NCBI GenBank assembly: GCA_020343875.1
Contig: CP070811.1
Coordinates: 2,913,579 to 2,975,145, forward strand
Reading direction: 5' to 3'
Source: Anaerolineales bacterium
Lineage (GTDB): Bacteria > Chloroflexota > Anaerolineae > 4572-78 > NAK82
DNA: 61,567 nucleotides
A program made the translations under genes and the position numbers. Shown in pieces: positions 35,381 through 45,300 of this stretch; within the stretch, counting starts at the first letter, position 1, and each line of letters opens with the position of its first letter. The notes below the pieces were generated by a model, which had not been told where the DNA came from, did no database searches, and saw only the letters and a list, made by a program, of their open reading frames with translations.

Positions 35381-35701
35381 TCAGTCAAAACCTCGTAGAT
35401 CAGGCAGCGGCTCAACCTTCTGGTACTTTACGTCGCCATCCACCTCCCAGGTGTCGACAATGGCCATGATCACGGCGTCACAGGGGCGACGGTCCGTGAG
35501 CACCGTTTGGCGAGCCGAGCTGCCAGTGGCATACATCACCACTTCGTCCAGCCCTGCGCCAACGGCGTCGGCAGCGACCACATAACCGGTCATTGGCTGA
35601 CCGTGGATGTCAAGGCGCTGGAGGACCATAAATCGCAGGCCCTCCAGCTTCTCGTCTTTGCGGGTGGCAACCAGCGTACCCACAACCTTTCCCAGCAGCA
35701 T
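35381..35701 (-). CDS. BMC-P pentameric vertex protein (EutN/CcmL), first copy
   Basis: 106 residues: LLGKVVGTLVATRKDEKLEG, FMVLQRLDIHGQPMTGYVV, ADAVGAGLDEVVMYATGSSA and CDAVIMAIVDTWEVDG. Complete EutN/CcmL domain with a short C-terminal extension. It follows BMC-H by 3 bases. The 128-base gap to the aldehyde dehydrogenase holds no visible gene. Confidence 0.93.
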   Translation of the reverse strand: MLLGKVVGTLVATRKDEKLEGLRFMVLQRLDIHGQPMTGYVVAADAVGAGLDEVVMYATGSSARQTVLTDRRPCDAVIMAIVDTWEVDGDVKYQKVEPLPDLRGFD

Positions 35702-35704
35702 CGC

Positions 35705-36013
35705 CTAGCCTTCTCCGAGTTCAGATTTGACTTGCTCGGCCCGGCCTAGCGGAAGTACCAGATCGATGTTGACATGAGGCCGCGGGATGACGTGTACGGA
35801 TACCACTTCGCCTACCCTCTCGGCGCCACGCACACCGGCTTCAACGGCGGCTTTCACCGCTGCCACATCCCCGCGCACGATAGCAGTCACATAGCCGCCG
35901 CCAATCTTCTCGTAGTGAACTAATTCAACTTTTGCGGCCTTGACCATCGCGTCGGAAGCCTCGACCATCGCGGCAAATCCTCTAGTTTCGATCATACCGA
36001 GTGCTTCGGCCAT
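35705..36013 (-). CDS. BMC-H hexameric shell protein
   Basis: 102 residues from ATG 36013, preceded by GGGAGGAA. A single BMC domain: [59 protein letters not shown] and [11 protein letters not shown]. It is the only hexamer gene in the operon, so it should form most of each facet. The longer frame reaching 36058 has no ribosome-binding site. A close relative of PduA/EutM/CcmK. Confidence 0.95.
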   Translation of the reverse strand: MAEALGMIETRGFAAMVEASDAMVKAAKVELVHYEKIGGGYVTAIVRGDVAAVKAAVEAGVRGAERVGEVVSVHVIPRPHVNIDLVLPLGRAEQVKSELGEG

Positions 36014-36114
36014 ACGAAAATTCCTCCCTTCCCTCCGGGTGTACCCTCCACGGGGCACACAGGGGATTTGAATGATAAGAATATGGATTCCGGTAGACTA
36101 CTGCAAAACAGAGA

Positions 36115-36753
36115 CTACTCGCGCTTGCTTTGTTCTGCCTCTCGGCCCGAAACGCCCTCGATTGCAGCCAGGGCGGCCCCATAGCCAGCCATAATGTCAC
36201 GCTCTTCGCCCCCCAGATAAACCCGCCCGAAGGAGCCAAAGGCCATAACTTCCAGGATGTTGATTTCGGCTGCTTTTTCGGCCTCATTGGCGGCCAGGGC
36301 AGCATAGCCGGCCGGCTCCACCTCAAGAACATACAGGGTTTGCCCGGCTAACAGCATGTGGCCATGACGCATACGGTTGATGAGCTGTACCTGGTGAGCG
36401 TCAATTTTGCGGATGATCTGGCTCGAGACAACCCGAGGTTTGCGGCGGTCTTCTTCGTTCAAGCCAAGGGCTTCTAGGATGGCGGCTCCGGCAGCTCGGG
36501 TTTCCGCCTGCGATTCAGAGTGGACCTCCAGCAGGCCGTACAGGCGCTCGACGATTTGCATCCCCGGGCGGACCTTGGTGGACTTAAGGGCTACGTCCGT
36601 GATACGGTTGATCTCAATACCGGGCGAGATCTCGATCCAGAGTGAAGCGTCGTTTGGCAACGGCAAGAAGCCCCGAGCTACCGTTCCCAAAAAGGCAGCG
36701 TGCTGCGGCTGCAGACTATCAAGAAAAACGTAGCTACGTAGATCGACGGACAA
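36115..36753 (-). CDS. BMC-T trimeric shell protein (double-layer type)
   Basis: 212 residues from a TTG start with AAGGAG eight bases upstream. Two BMC domains: [20 protein letters not shown] and [18 protein letters not shown] in the first; [20 protein letters not shown] and [20 protein letters not shown] in the second. It closely follows the text I remember for the stacking trimers of the Haliangium ochraceum shell, which open and close a central pore and may pass larger metabolites. It is the first shell gene in transcription order. Confidence 0.88.
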   Translation of the reverse strand: MSVDLRSYVFLDSLQPQHAAFLGTVARGFLPLPNDASLWIEISPGIEINRITDVALKSTKVRPGMQIVERLYGLLEVHSESQAETRAAGAAILEALGLNEEDRRKPRVVSSQIIRKIDAHQVQLINRMRHGHMLLAGQTLYVLEVEPAGYAALAANEAEKAAEINILEVMAFGSFGRVYLGGEERDIMAGYGAALAAIEGVSGREAEQSKRE

Positions 36754-36857
36754 AGAACCTTCTCCTTCCTATGATTTGGATCGCGAAAGGTACAGACGGA
36801 GCAGTGACGACCCCTAATCTGCAGATCTTCGTGCTTCAGATGCCACAGATTTGGCAC

Positions 36858-37082
36858 CTAGGCCAGCTTGCTAGATGGTGACGAAGGCTGGCCAGGTACA
36901 CTAGCCCAGAGCAGTCGTTGCAGGTGCTCCACCGCCTGTTCGTCGTAAGCTCGCTCGCCGCACACGTCGCAAATGATGGCCGGCATGCGGTCCACAACCA
37001 ATAGCGCCTCACCGTGCCATTGAATATATGCCATGTTCCGTCGTTCCAGGCGGCCAGTATGACAGTATGGACAGATATTCAT
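36858..37082 (-). CDS. YgiT-type zinc finger protein
   Basis: 74 residues with two CxxC pairs: [15 protein letters not shown] and [19 protein letters not shown]. This is the YgiT/MqsA N-terminal zinc finger that in many genomes accompanies a small toxin. Here its start overlaps the deoC stop (ATGA), so it is translated with the aldolase, and no toxin gene is adjacent. It may be an adopted regulator or metal-handling protein of the operon. The family call rests on the CxxC pattern and spacing. Confidence 0.75.
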   Translation of the reverse strand: MNICPYCHTGRLERRNMAYIQWHGEALLVVDRMPAIICDVCGERAYDEQAVEHLQRLLWASVPGQPSSPSSKLA

Positions 37083-37972
37083 GGGCGCTTCTTGGCCTCC
37101 TGCACAATCCTAATGCCGGCGCTGGCTCCAATACGAGTGGCACCTGCATCCACCATACCTTTAGCATCAGCGAAACTACGAATGCCACCCGCCGCTTTTA
37201 TTCCCATTTCGGATCCCACCACCCGTCGCATCAAGGCTACATCAGCTACAGTTGCCCCACCTGGTCCAAAGCCCGTGGATGTTTTCACGTAGTCGGCGCC
37301 TGCCTTTTTGGATAATTCGCAAGCCTTGATTTTCTCTTGCTCGGTAAGCAGGGCGGCCTCGATGATAACCTTGCATAGGGCGCGGTTGTTGTGACATGTG
37401 CGGGTCACCATAGCGATGTCTCTTTCGACCAGGTCGTATTCCCCTCCTTTGAGGGCACCCACGTTGATGACCATATCCACCTCGGTCGCACCATCGTCGA
37501 TGGCTTGCTGGGCCTCGTAAGCCTTTACCTCGGGCGGGGTAGCTCCCAGTGGAAAGCCGACCACGGTGCATACAGCCACGTCAGACCCTTTCAACAAGTC
37601 GGCGCAGAGTTTCACGTGGGTGGGATTGACACACACCGCGGCGAAGCTGTATTGTCGCGCCTCGTGGCAAAGCTGGGCGATTTGCGCCTGAGTGGCGTCT
37701 GGTTTTAGAAGAGTGTGGTCAATAAGACGAGCGATGTCGCCATCTATGTGCCTGACACCTAAAGTGGCGCTAAGGCGAGAGGCGCCGGCATTCACTGCCT
37801 GCCGGATCAGATGCGGACGGTGCTGCACACCTTGGCGTTCACAGTCAGGACAGTTGGGATCATGAGTATGGCTAGGGGCTGGCACACTCTTGCGACTGTC
37901 GTCGAGAGCCGTCAGCACCTGTTGCGTAATCTGTTCCACCAGCCGTTCGATGGTGGCGGTGTCGTATTGCAT
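37079..37972 (-). CDS. deoC: Deoxyribose-phosphate aldolase with encapsulation peptide
   Basis: 297 residues. Cleaves 2-deoxyribose-5-phosphate to acetaldehyde and glyceraldehyde-3-phosphate. The catalytic TIM barrel (about 78-297) shows [43 protein letters not shown]201 and the Schiff-base K230 in [15 protein letters not shown], and [13 protein letters not shown]. The N-terminal extension starts with an amphipathic helix ([18 protein letters not shown]), then a CPDC/HRPH cluster (C41, C44, H51, H54). The helix is the expected shell-targeting peptide. The extension is absent from free DeoC (about 220-250 residues). Confidence 0.95.
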   Translation of the reverse strand: MQYDTATIERLVEQITQQVLTALDDSRKSVPAPSHTHDPNCPDCERQGVQHRPHLIRQAVNAGASRLSATLGVRHIDGDIARLIDHTLLKPDATQAQIAQLCHEARQYSFAAVCVNPTHVKLCADLLKGSDVAVCTVVGFPLGATPPEVKAYEAQQAIDDGATEVDMVINVGALKGGEYDLVERDIAMVTRTCHNNRALCKVIIEAALLTEQEKIKACELSKKAGADYVKTSTGFGPGGATVADVALMRRVVGSEMGIKAAGGIRSFADAKGMVDAGATRIGASAGIRIVQEAKKRP

Positions 37973-37981
37973 GGGTAAAGT

Positions 37982-38716
37982 TCACCTTGACTTCAGATAG
38001 CGTTGCTCGATGTTTACGATTTTGTCCACACGACGGGCATGGCGTCCGCCACCAAAATCGGTCTTTAACCAGGTTTTGACGATTTGTCGGGCCAGGTTAG
38101 GTCCAATGAGACCCGCGCCCAAAGTAAGAACGTTGGAATCGTTATGTTCGCGGCTGTTGATGGCGGTCGCCTGGTCATAACACATAGCGGCCCGCACGCC
38201 GGGCACTTTGTTCGCAGTTATACACGAGCCAATGCCTGCCCCGTCAATGATGATTCCTCGGAAGGCAGCTCGGTCGGCCACCTGGCGGGCCACGGCAAAG
38301 GCAAAATCAGGGTAGTCAACTGCCTCTGTGCTGTGCGTACCACAGTCCAAGCTGCGATAGCCCAGTTCCTCCAGATAGGCTTTGAGATCTTCTTTCATCT
38401 CAAAACCCCCATGGTCGCATCCGATGGCCACCACATAGCCTTGGGCGGAAGCAGGTCGGGTCTCGGAGGGGGCGGCGCTGGCAGGCGCGAGCGTGATGCC
38501 TCGCTCCATCGCCACCTGGTGAGCCAGAGGGGTTACCAGTGCCTCGGTCGGCACCTCTATCTTTGTGCCCGGTTCGACCCGGCCCATTTCTTCGGCGGTG
38601 ACAATTGCTCGATGAGACGTCTCAGATCCACCGGGCTCTATCCCACCGGCACCCTGCAGTGTCCTAAGCACCACCCGGCGCACAATTTGGCGTATCTCAT
38701 CTACGTTGTGTGACAT
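37982..38716 (-). CDS. rpiB: RpiB/LacAB-type sugar-phosphate isomerase with N-terminal extension
   Basis: 244 residues from ATG 38716. The C-terminal 150 residues are RpiB: VAIGCDHGGFEMKEDLKAYL, DCGTHSTEAVDYPDFAFAV, DGAGIGSCITANKVPGVRAA, REHNDSNVLTLGA. It interconverts ribose-5- and ribulose-5-phosphate or a related pair. The canonical CGTGxG loop reads DGAGIGSC, with its Cys displaced. The first 90 residues hold a targeting helix (NVDEIRQIVRRVVLRTLQ) and a small domain with VTPLAHQVAMERGITL, text also seen in other microcompartment enzymes. It is the first enzyme gene of the operon, 17 bases after lepB. Confidence 0.9.
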   Translation of the reverse strand: MSHNVDEIRQIVRRVVLRTLQGAGGIEPGGSETSHRAIVTAEEMGRVEPGTKIEVPTEALVTPLAHQVAMERGITLAPASAAPSETRPASAQGYVVAIGCDHGGFEMKEDLKAYLEELGYRSLDCGTHSTEAVDYPDFAFAVARQVADRAAFRGIIIDGAGIGSCITANKVPGVRAAMCYDQATAINSREHNDSNVLTLGAGLIGPNLARQIVKTWLKTDFGGGRHARRVDKIVNIEQRYLKSR

Positions 38717-38733
38717 AATAGAAGCCAACTCTT

Positions 38734-39417
38734 CTAAGGGATGAGATTCTCTAGCAAGTGACCGACGGTTGCTGACGCCGTGGGCGCATCGCGTGGGATT
38801 ACACCCCAATGGCTTGGAGGCCAGTATGAGAGCCAAGCTTTGCCAACCACCTTATCCTCGTCAAGCATGCCCCAGTTATGTGAGTCACTAGAGCTGTTGC
38901 GATTGTCTCCCAAGACAAACAGTTCGCCGGGGCCGGCGCGGCGCGGGCTCATAGAATACGATCCGGGATATACCACATAGGGTTCATCAAGGAGCTGATT
39001 ATTGATTAACACTTGTCCGTTACGGATCTCAACCAATTCTCCGGGTGTGGCGACTACACGTTTCACATAATCTTCGCCGGGACGGTTGGGTGGCTCGAAG
39101 ACTATTACGTCGCCTCGCTGTGGTTCGCCCAGTCGATAGCTTACTTTGTCCACGATAAGATATTGGCTGTCATGCAAATTGGGCTCCATACTGGTGCCAA
39201 CCACTCTGAAATTGCGTACGACCGTTTGTATCAGAAAGAAGATCACCACAGTCAGGAAAATGGTCTCCACGATCTCACGGAGAACCGACTTGATAACGTC
39301 CCAGTTAATGGAAGCTTTCTCTTCAAACTCGTCTTCTGTTGTCTCCGCCTCCAAACCCTCCAGCAATGTCTCAACCGGGGTATCAGTACTCACATTCTTG
39401 TCAAACAGGCTGCTCAC
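38734..39417 (-). CDS. lepB: Signal peptidase I
   Basis: 227 residues from GTG 39417 with AGGAG six bases upstream. An acidic cytoplasmic N terminus, one transmembrane helix (about 50-70, TIFLTVVIFFLIQTVV), then the S26 catalytic domain: the nucleophile Ser in GTSMEPNL, YLIVDKVSY, the general-base Lys in DYVKRVVATPGE, and FVLGDNRNSSSDS. It cleaves signal peptides of exported proteins on the outer face of the membrane. It lies 17 bases upstream of rpiB, so its promoter may also feed the microcompartment operon. Confidence 0.93.
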   Translation of the reverse strand: MSSLFDKNVSTDTPVETLLEGLEAETTEDEFEEKASINWDVIKSVLREIVETIFLTVVIFFLIQTVVRNFRVVGTSMEPNLHDSQYLIVDKVSYRLGEPQRGDVIVFEPPNRPGEDYVKRVVATPGELVEIRNGQVLINNQLLDEPYVVYPGSYSMSPRRAGPGELFVLGDNRNSSSDSHNWGMLDEDKVVGKAWLSYWPPSHWGVIPRDAPTASATVGHLLENLIP

Positions 39418-39450
39418 GAGGAACTCCTGATCTAAGATAAGGTAGGAGCA

Positions 39451-39479
39451 ATTATAGTACACTTCAAGGGGGGTGGCAA
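39451..39479 (-). promoter_or_regulatory. Sigma-70 promoter for lepB and probably the microcompartment operon
   Basis: On the minus strand TTGCCA (39479-39474), a 17-base spacer and a perfect TATAAT (39456-39451). It ends 33 bases before the lepB start. No other equally good promoter was noticed between lepB and rpiB. Confidence 0.75.
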
Positions 39480-39494
39480 AAGAAACGCTTGAGC

Positions 39495-42068
39495 TTATGC
39501 CTTGTTTTGTGGGGCAATTGGCAGGGTGAAAGTGAAAGTCGTCCCCTGCCCCGATTCACTCTGGCACCAGATTTCGCCGCCGTGCGTTTCGATCAGGCTC
39601 TTGGTGATGCTGAGCCCGAGGCCGGTCCCCGGCACATCACGGACGCGGGGGTCGTCGGCGCGGAAGAATTTGGTGAATAGTTTGTGCTGGTCCTCGGTTG
39701 AGATGCCCACCCCGGTGTCGCGTACGCTGATGGCCACGCTATTGGGCGATATGGCATCCGTGTGCCCGTTAGCGGCGATGTAGATCTGTCCACCACTAGG
39801 CGTATACTTGTAGGCGTTGCTAATCAGGTTGGTGAGAATCTGAATCAGGCGTCCATGGTCACCCCAGACAGGTGGCAGGGTGGAGGGGATGTTGAGCTCT
39901 AAGTTCAGGTGCTTGGCTTCGATCTGGCCTTTTACGGATTGAATCACCGTTTCGATGACCTCTCTTAGATCCACTCTTCCCATTTCCAGATGCAGACGGC
40001 CAGCCTCGATGCGGCTTACGTCGAGCAGATCGGCGACCAGCCGGTCCATACGGTCCACGTTGGTCGAGATAATCTCGAGGAACTCCTTCTGCCGCTCGGT
40101 TATCTCGCCGCCAGTCCCTAGACTCAGCAGCTTGGCGTAGCCTTTGATGGAGGTCATAGGGATTTTCAGTTCGTGCGAGGCGACGGACATGAACTCTGTT
40201 TTGGCCTGATTGGCAGCTTGAGCCTGGTGATACAGACGTGCGTTTTCGATAGCGATGGCGGCGTGGTCAGCCAGGCGGGTGATAAAGTCCAAGTCGGGCT
40301 GGCTAAAGGCGGCAGGATGAGCGCTCTCCAGGCTGATGACTGCCCGCACCTGATCCTGGTACAAGATTGGGACGTTCATCTGCGAGCGGGTCACTGCCGT
40401 AGCTGCCACGAAATCCGGGTCTTTCTGTACGTCGTCGACGATAACTGGCTGCCCGGTACGAGCGACACGTCCGATGATGCCTTTCTCAATCGGCCAGGCC
40501 ACATCGTGGTAGCGAGCATATTCGGTGGGCATACCTCGCTGTGCCAACAGGTACAAGCCGATCCCCTCATTGTCCATCATGCCCACCACGCCACTGGAGG
40601 CGTCCACGGCGTCCATAGCATGCTCCAATGTCAGGTCCATCACCCGGGCGAAGTCGACTAAGGTAGAATTCAGTTGCCGGTCAATGAACTGCATGGTGTG
40701 GAGTTCTTGTACTCTCTCAGCCAGAGCTTGGTCGGTCATTGTAAACAGGCGGGCATTCTCCAGGGCGATGGCGGCTTGGGCGGCGAAGCTGCTCAGCAGC
40801 TCTGTGTCCTCCTCGGAGAAGATCTTCGAGTCACGTTTATTGACTGCCTCGATGACGCCGACCAGCCGGTCGTGGCTGACCATCGGCACGCAGATCAAGT
40901 TGCGTGTGACAAATTCTGTGCTCTGGTCAAAGGAGGTGTTCCAGCGTGGATCAGTGCGGACATCATTTACGATGAGTGATCGCCTCTCATGGGCGACGGT
41001 GCCAACAATGCTGCCGCTGCCGATGGCTACCTGGGCCCCACGCAGCTGACCGCCGACCGGGCCCAGAACTACTTTAAAGGTGAGGCTCTCTGCATCGTCA
41101 TCGGCCAGCAACAATGAACCCGCCTCGGCATCCAGAAGTTCCAGCGATTTTTCCATAACCAGCTGGAGGACCGTTTCCAGGTCCAGGGTCTGGTTGACAG
41201 TGCGGCTGACCTGGTTGAGAGAGGCGAATTGGAGCGCCCGCCGCTCGGCAGCTTCAAGCAATCGGGCGTTTTCCAAGGCGATAGCCGTCTGATTGGCCAG
41301 TGTGGTCAAAAAAACCAGGTCATTGTCATGGTAGGATTCGCCCGACCGCTTGGCACCCAGAGTGATCCAGCCGATAAGTTGCTTGGTCCCGTTGAGGGGT
41401 ACGAATAGTTCTTGGGGGAAGGCGCTGGAGCCTCCCTTTTCTTCGGGGGAAAGGTTGCTGGGCTGGCCCATATCGGTATCCGGCGACAGGTACAGCGCCT
41501 GGCTGTCTTTGGGATGTTCTGTGCGAATAGCGGCCAGGCGGCGGGGTAGTTCATCGTCCGCGCCAAATTCAGTCGGAACCTCAGGCAGCAAAGGCGCTCC
41601 GATTTGTTTGTAGACAGAGTATATGTCTAGAAGGGGATCTTGCAAGGCAACGATGGCCCGCTCTGGGTGCAGGGCAGTCTCGCAGCGATCGAGAAGCATG
41701 TCCAAGATGCGCTCGGTTGCAAGCGGGGCCGCGGTCAACTCGCGGCCGTAGTCTTGTAGCAAAAGTTGGTAGTCTAATTCCTCTGACCAGAAGGCTCGCT
41801 CAGGAATGGCCCGCAAGCGGCCACGCGCCGGTCCCAAGAAGAATATCAGCGTCAGGACGAAGAGGGCCACCAGGATCGGGTCGTCGGCGGTTGCAGACGT
41901 GTGGAGCAGCCGTCTCAAAAGGCTGACCGCTGCGAAATAGATGCCGGTTGCCAGTAGGGAGAGGCCCAAAGCGACAGCAGCCCATACGGCCAAGTGGGCG
42001 ACCCGTCCCCGATCCCGGATGGCCTGGGTGCTTAAGGTGATCTTGAAGGAGCCTGCATTCCGACTCAT
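39495..42068 (-). CDS. Sensor histidine kinase with three GAF domains
   Basis: 857 residues. Two N-terminal helices (about 25-85), a divergent GAF-like region (about 120-275) and two clear GAF domains (about 300-445, 470-610) precede a HisKA domain with the phosphorylated His in SVASHELKIPMTS and a HATPase domain (LIQILTNLISNAYKYTP, RDTGVGIS, GTGLGLSITKSLIETHGG). GAF domains bind small ligands or haem. No dedicated regulator is adjacent; the receiver domain at 33246 is a possible partner. It has its own strong promoter, so it is probably not part of the microcompartment transcript. Confidence 0.93.
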   Translation of the reverse strand: MSRNAGSFKITLSTQAIRDRGRVAHLAVWAAVALGLSLLATGIYFAAVSLLRRLLHTSATADDPILVALFVLTLIFFLGPARGRLRAIPERAFWSEELDYQLLLQDYGRELTAAPLATERILDMLLDRCETALHPERAIVALQDPLLDIYSVYKQIGAPLLPEVPTEFGADDELPRRLAAIRTEHPKDSQALYLSPDTDMGQPSNLSPEEKGGSSAFPQELFVPLNGTKQLIGWITLGAKRSGESYHDNDLVFLTTLANQTAIALENARLLEAAERRALQFASLNQVSRTVNQTLDLETVLQLVMEKSLELLDAEAGSLLLADDDAESLTFKVVLGPVGGQLRGAQVAIGSGSIVGTVAHERRSLIVNDVRTDPRWNTSFDQSTEFVTRNLICVPMVSHDRLVGVIEAVNKRDSKIFSEEDTELLSSFAAQAAIALENARLFTMTDQALAERVQELHTMQFIDRQLNSTLVDFARVMDLTLEHAMDAVDASSGVVGMMDNEGIGLYLLAQRGMPTEYARYHDVAWPIEKGIIGRVARTGQPVIVDDVQKDPDFVAATAVTRSQMNVPILYQDQVRAVISLESAHPAAFSQPDLDFITRLADHAAIAIENARLYHQAQAANQAKTEFMSVASHELKIPMTSIKGYAKLLSLGTGGEITERQKEFLEIISTNVDRMDRLVADLLDVSRIEAGRLHLEMGRVDLREVIETVIQSVKGQIEAKHLNLELNIPSTLPPVWGDHGRLIQILTNLISNAYKYTPSGGQIYIAANGHTDAISPNSVAISVRDTGVGISTEDQHKLFTKFFRADDPRVRDVPGTGLGLSITKSLIETHGGEIWCQSESGQGTTFTFTLPIAPQNKA

Positions 42069-42257
42069 GAATGTGCTATGCCAGTCAGTCGCCTGTTCAG
42101 GAACTTCAGAACCTCGTCAAGACTGCTCAGGACGATAAGCAAATGGCCGGTCCATAATGAGTGCCAAGAATGAGAAATGAGGGTAATGCGTTCCGTGTAA
42201 CACGCAGCAGTGCCAGGTCAAAGCATAAAGTGGTGCTGTGAGTCCAGTTAGAAGTTA

Positions 42258-42286
42258 AGTATAGGTCAGGTTCGTCTTCCTGTCAA
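42258..42286 (-). promoter_or_regulatory. Near-consensus sigma-70 promoter of the histidine kinase gene
   Basis: On the minus strand a perfect TTGACA (42286-42281), a 17-base spacer and TATACT (42263-42258). It predicts a leader of about 180 bases before ATG 42068, in which no riboswitch is recognised. Confidence 0.85.
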
Positions 42287-42307
42287 TGAGGGAAAAGCGA
42301 AGAAGAA

Positions 42308-45300
42308 TCAATGGGCGGTGTATGTCTCATGGTTTTGGGCCTCTAGCCGAACGGCGGCGGTGCCCAGCATATCGGTCAGCTTTTTCTGAAGCTCTACACA
42401 ATGGCCGGTGGTGGCGTTGGGAAAGTCAAGCTGAAGGTTTCCCATGCCGTTGGGGATGAAGAAACTGAAGGTGTCTTGACCGTGGTAGCTGGTAATCAAT
42501 TCATACACCGAGCGCAGCCGTTGCCGGTCGCGCTGAGCGTCCCCGGTGCGGTGCACAGTGATTTTTAAGTGGTATGTCGCCTGGCGATCGATAGGGGGGA
42601 ATTCAGGCTCAGGCACTGAAAACTGAATGCGGTTTGGCTTGGATGGCTGGTAACCTTCGGATTGGGGCGCCACGCGGGTGATGGAACTGTCTACCTTCTC
42701 ACAGATGATCTTGGGGCCATTGCTGCCTTTGTTATCTACTTTTCCGCGCACTACGACCAGTTTATCCTGTTCCCAGATATCGCGCGTTTCTTCGTAGGTG
42801 CGGGGGAAGACAACCACCTCAATGCTCCCCTGCATATCTTCCAATTCCACAAAGGCCATCTGTTTGCCGTTCTTGGTGTATATCTGGCGTATCCAGTTGA
42901 CTATGCCGGCTACCGTCACTTTGTGCCCTGTCATCGTCTCATCAATCTGACCCAGGAAGCACGTGACAGATTCGCTTAACTGGTGAACGAATGGCTGCAT
43001 TGGATGTTCAGACACGTAGACGCCTACCAGTTCCTTTTCCCAGCTGAGTATCTCACGGCGTGAGACTTCCTCTAGTTCTGGCAACAAATACAGGATGGAA
43101 CCCGCCACTGGCTCGCCGAGGCTGTCCAAGTCGAAAATGCTCAGCTGGCCGACGGCGGCTGCTTGGTGAGCTTGACTGGATAGACCCATCATGCGGTCAA
43201 CAATGGCCAACAACTGGGCTCGCTGGCCAAAGGAGCGAAAGGCGCCTACTTTGATGAGGCTTTCCAGTGCCCGCCGGTTGACCAAGCGCAAGTCAACCCG
43301 GCGGCAAAAGTCGTCCAGGTCTGCGAAGGGGCCACCCTTAGCGCGAGCCTCCAGGATGATCTCAATGGCTCCTTCGCCCACGTTCTTCACCGCACCCAGA
43401 CCAAAGCGAATGCCAGGGCCGCCGTCGTCGGCACTTTCAATTGCGAAGTGAATGTCGCTCTTGTTGATGTCAGGAGGGAGTACCTGGATGCCCATCGCCC
43501 GGCATTCTCCAATGAGCAGACCCACTTTGTCGGTGTTGTGACGTTCGACGGTGAGTAGAGCAGTCATATATTCCACTGGGTAGTGGGCTTTAAGGTAAGC
43601 AGTCTGGCAAGTAATGACGGCGTAGTCGGCAGCGTGCGCCTTGTTAAAGCCATAACGGGCAAAGAACTCAATGTCATCGAAAATCTTGTTGGCCGCCTCT
43701 TCGGAGATGCCCCGCTCGACAGCTCCTTCAACAAACTTCTCACGGTGTCTGAGGAGTTCTTGTTTCTTCTTCTTGCCCACTGCCCGACGCATCAAATCGG
43801 CATCACCGGGGGAATAGCCCGACATCTGTGAGGCGATTTGCATGATTTGTTCCTGGTAGACGATGATGCCGTAAGTCTCGGCTAGAATAGGCTCCAGCGC
43901 CGGATGGTGGTATTCCACTGGCTTCCGGCCGTGCATGCGATCGATGTAGTCGTCAATGTATTCCATCGGGCCCGGACGATAGAGGCTGATGGTAGCCACG
44001 ATATGTTCGAATTTATTGGGCTTCATCGTTGTCAGCACGCGCCGCATGCCTGCCGATTCTACCTGGAACACGCCGGTAACATTGCCACTGGCTAGAAGCT
44101 CAAATGCTTTTTCGTCGTTAATGGGAATAGTGTCCAAGTCGTACCGGATGCTGTGCCGGGTTTCGATCAGCTCACATGCCTGGCGCATGATGGTCAGTGT
44201 TGACAGGCCCAAGAAGTCAATCTTGAGCAGTCCGATGGATTCCAGGACTTCCATCGTGTACTGGGTGACGGCACCTCCTTCATTCCCTTTGGTGGGGCGG
44301 TGCAGCGGTGTATATTCGATCAGCGGCCTGTCGGCCACGATCACGCCGGCGGCGTGAGTGCTGGCATGGCGGGCCATCCCTTCCAAATGCTGGGCCGTTT
44401 CGATAAGTTGCCGGACATAGTCTGTGCCTTGGTATAGCTCGAGTAGCTCCGGAGACTGTTCCAGCCCGTCGGTGATTTTCACTTTTGGCCCGCCGGGGAT
44501 GAGCTTGGCGATACGATCTACCTCAGGTAGGGGAATGTCGAGAGCCCGGCCCACATCCCGGATTGAGGCTCGGGCGCCCATCGTGCCAAACGTGATGATC
44601 TGAGCCACATTCTCCTGACCATATTTTTCGATGGTATAGTTGATCATTTCTTCGCGCTGGTCATCGGGGTAGTCCAGGTCTATATCAGGCATGCTCACCC
44701 GGCCAGGATTGAGAAAACGCTCAAACAGGAGATGATTGGCCAGTGGGTCCAGGTTCGTGATGCCAGTGGCATAAGCTACCAGGCTGCCAGCTCCAGATCC
44801 GCGTACATTCCACCAAATATCGCGTCGCCGGGCGAATTCGCACAAATCCCACACGATGAGGAAATAGGTGTCGAAACCCATGTCATGGATAATCTTCAAC
44901 TCGTGCTCTTTGCGGGCCATTATTTCAGCGTCGTTGGCCCGGTCGCCATAGCGTTGCATAAGCCCTTCATCCACCAGATGGCGTAGATAGCTCTCGGCGT
45001 CGTGGCCCGGCGGCACGTCGAAGGGGGGAAGATGGTAGCCCCTGGGGTCCAGATCCAACTCACACATCTCAGCGATGGACAGCGTGTTCAGCAAGCTGTC
45101 AGGGCGTTCCCGGAAGAGATCCAGCATCTCCATGTAGCTCTTCAAGTAATAGCTTTGATCACTCATGCGCATACGATCTTGCTTGGTGACCAGCTCGCCG
45201 GTCTGCACACACAGGAGCACGTCATGGGGTCCAGCATCTTTTGCTTTTACATAATGCACATCGTTGGTGGCGATCAGCTTCAGATCAAACTCGCGTGCCC

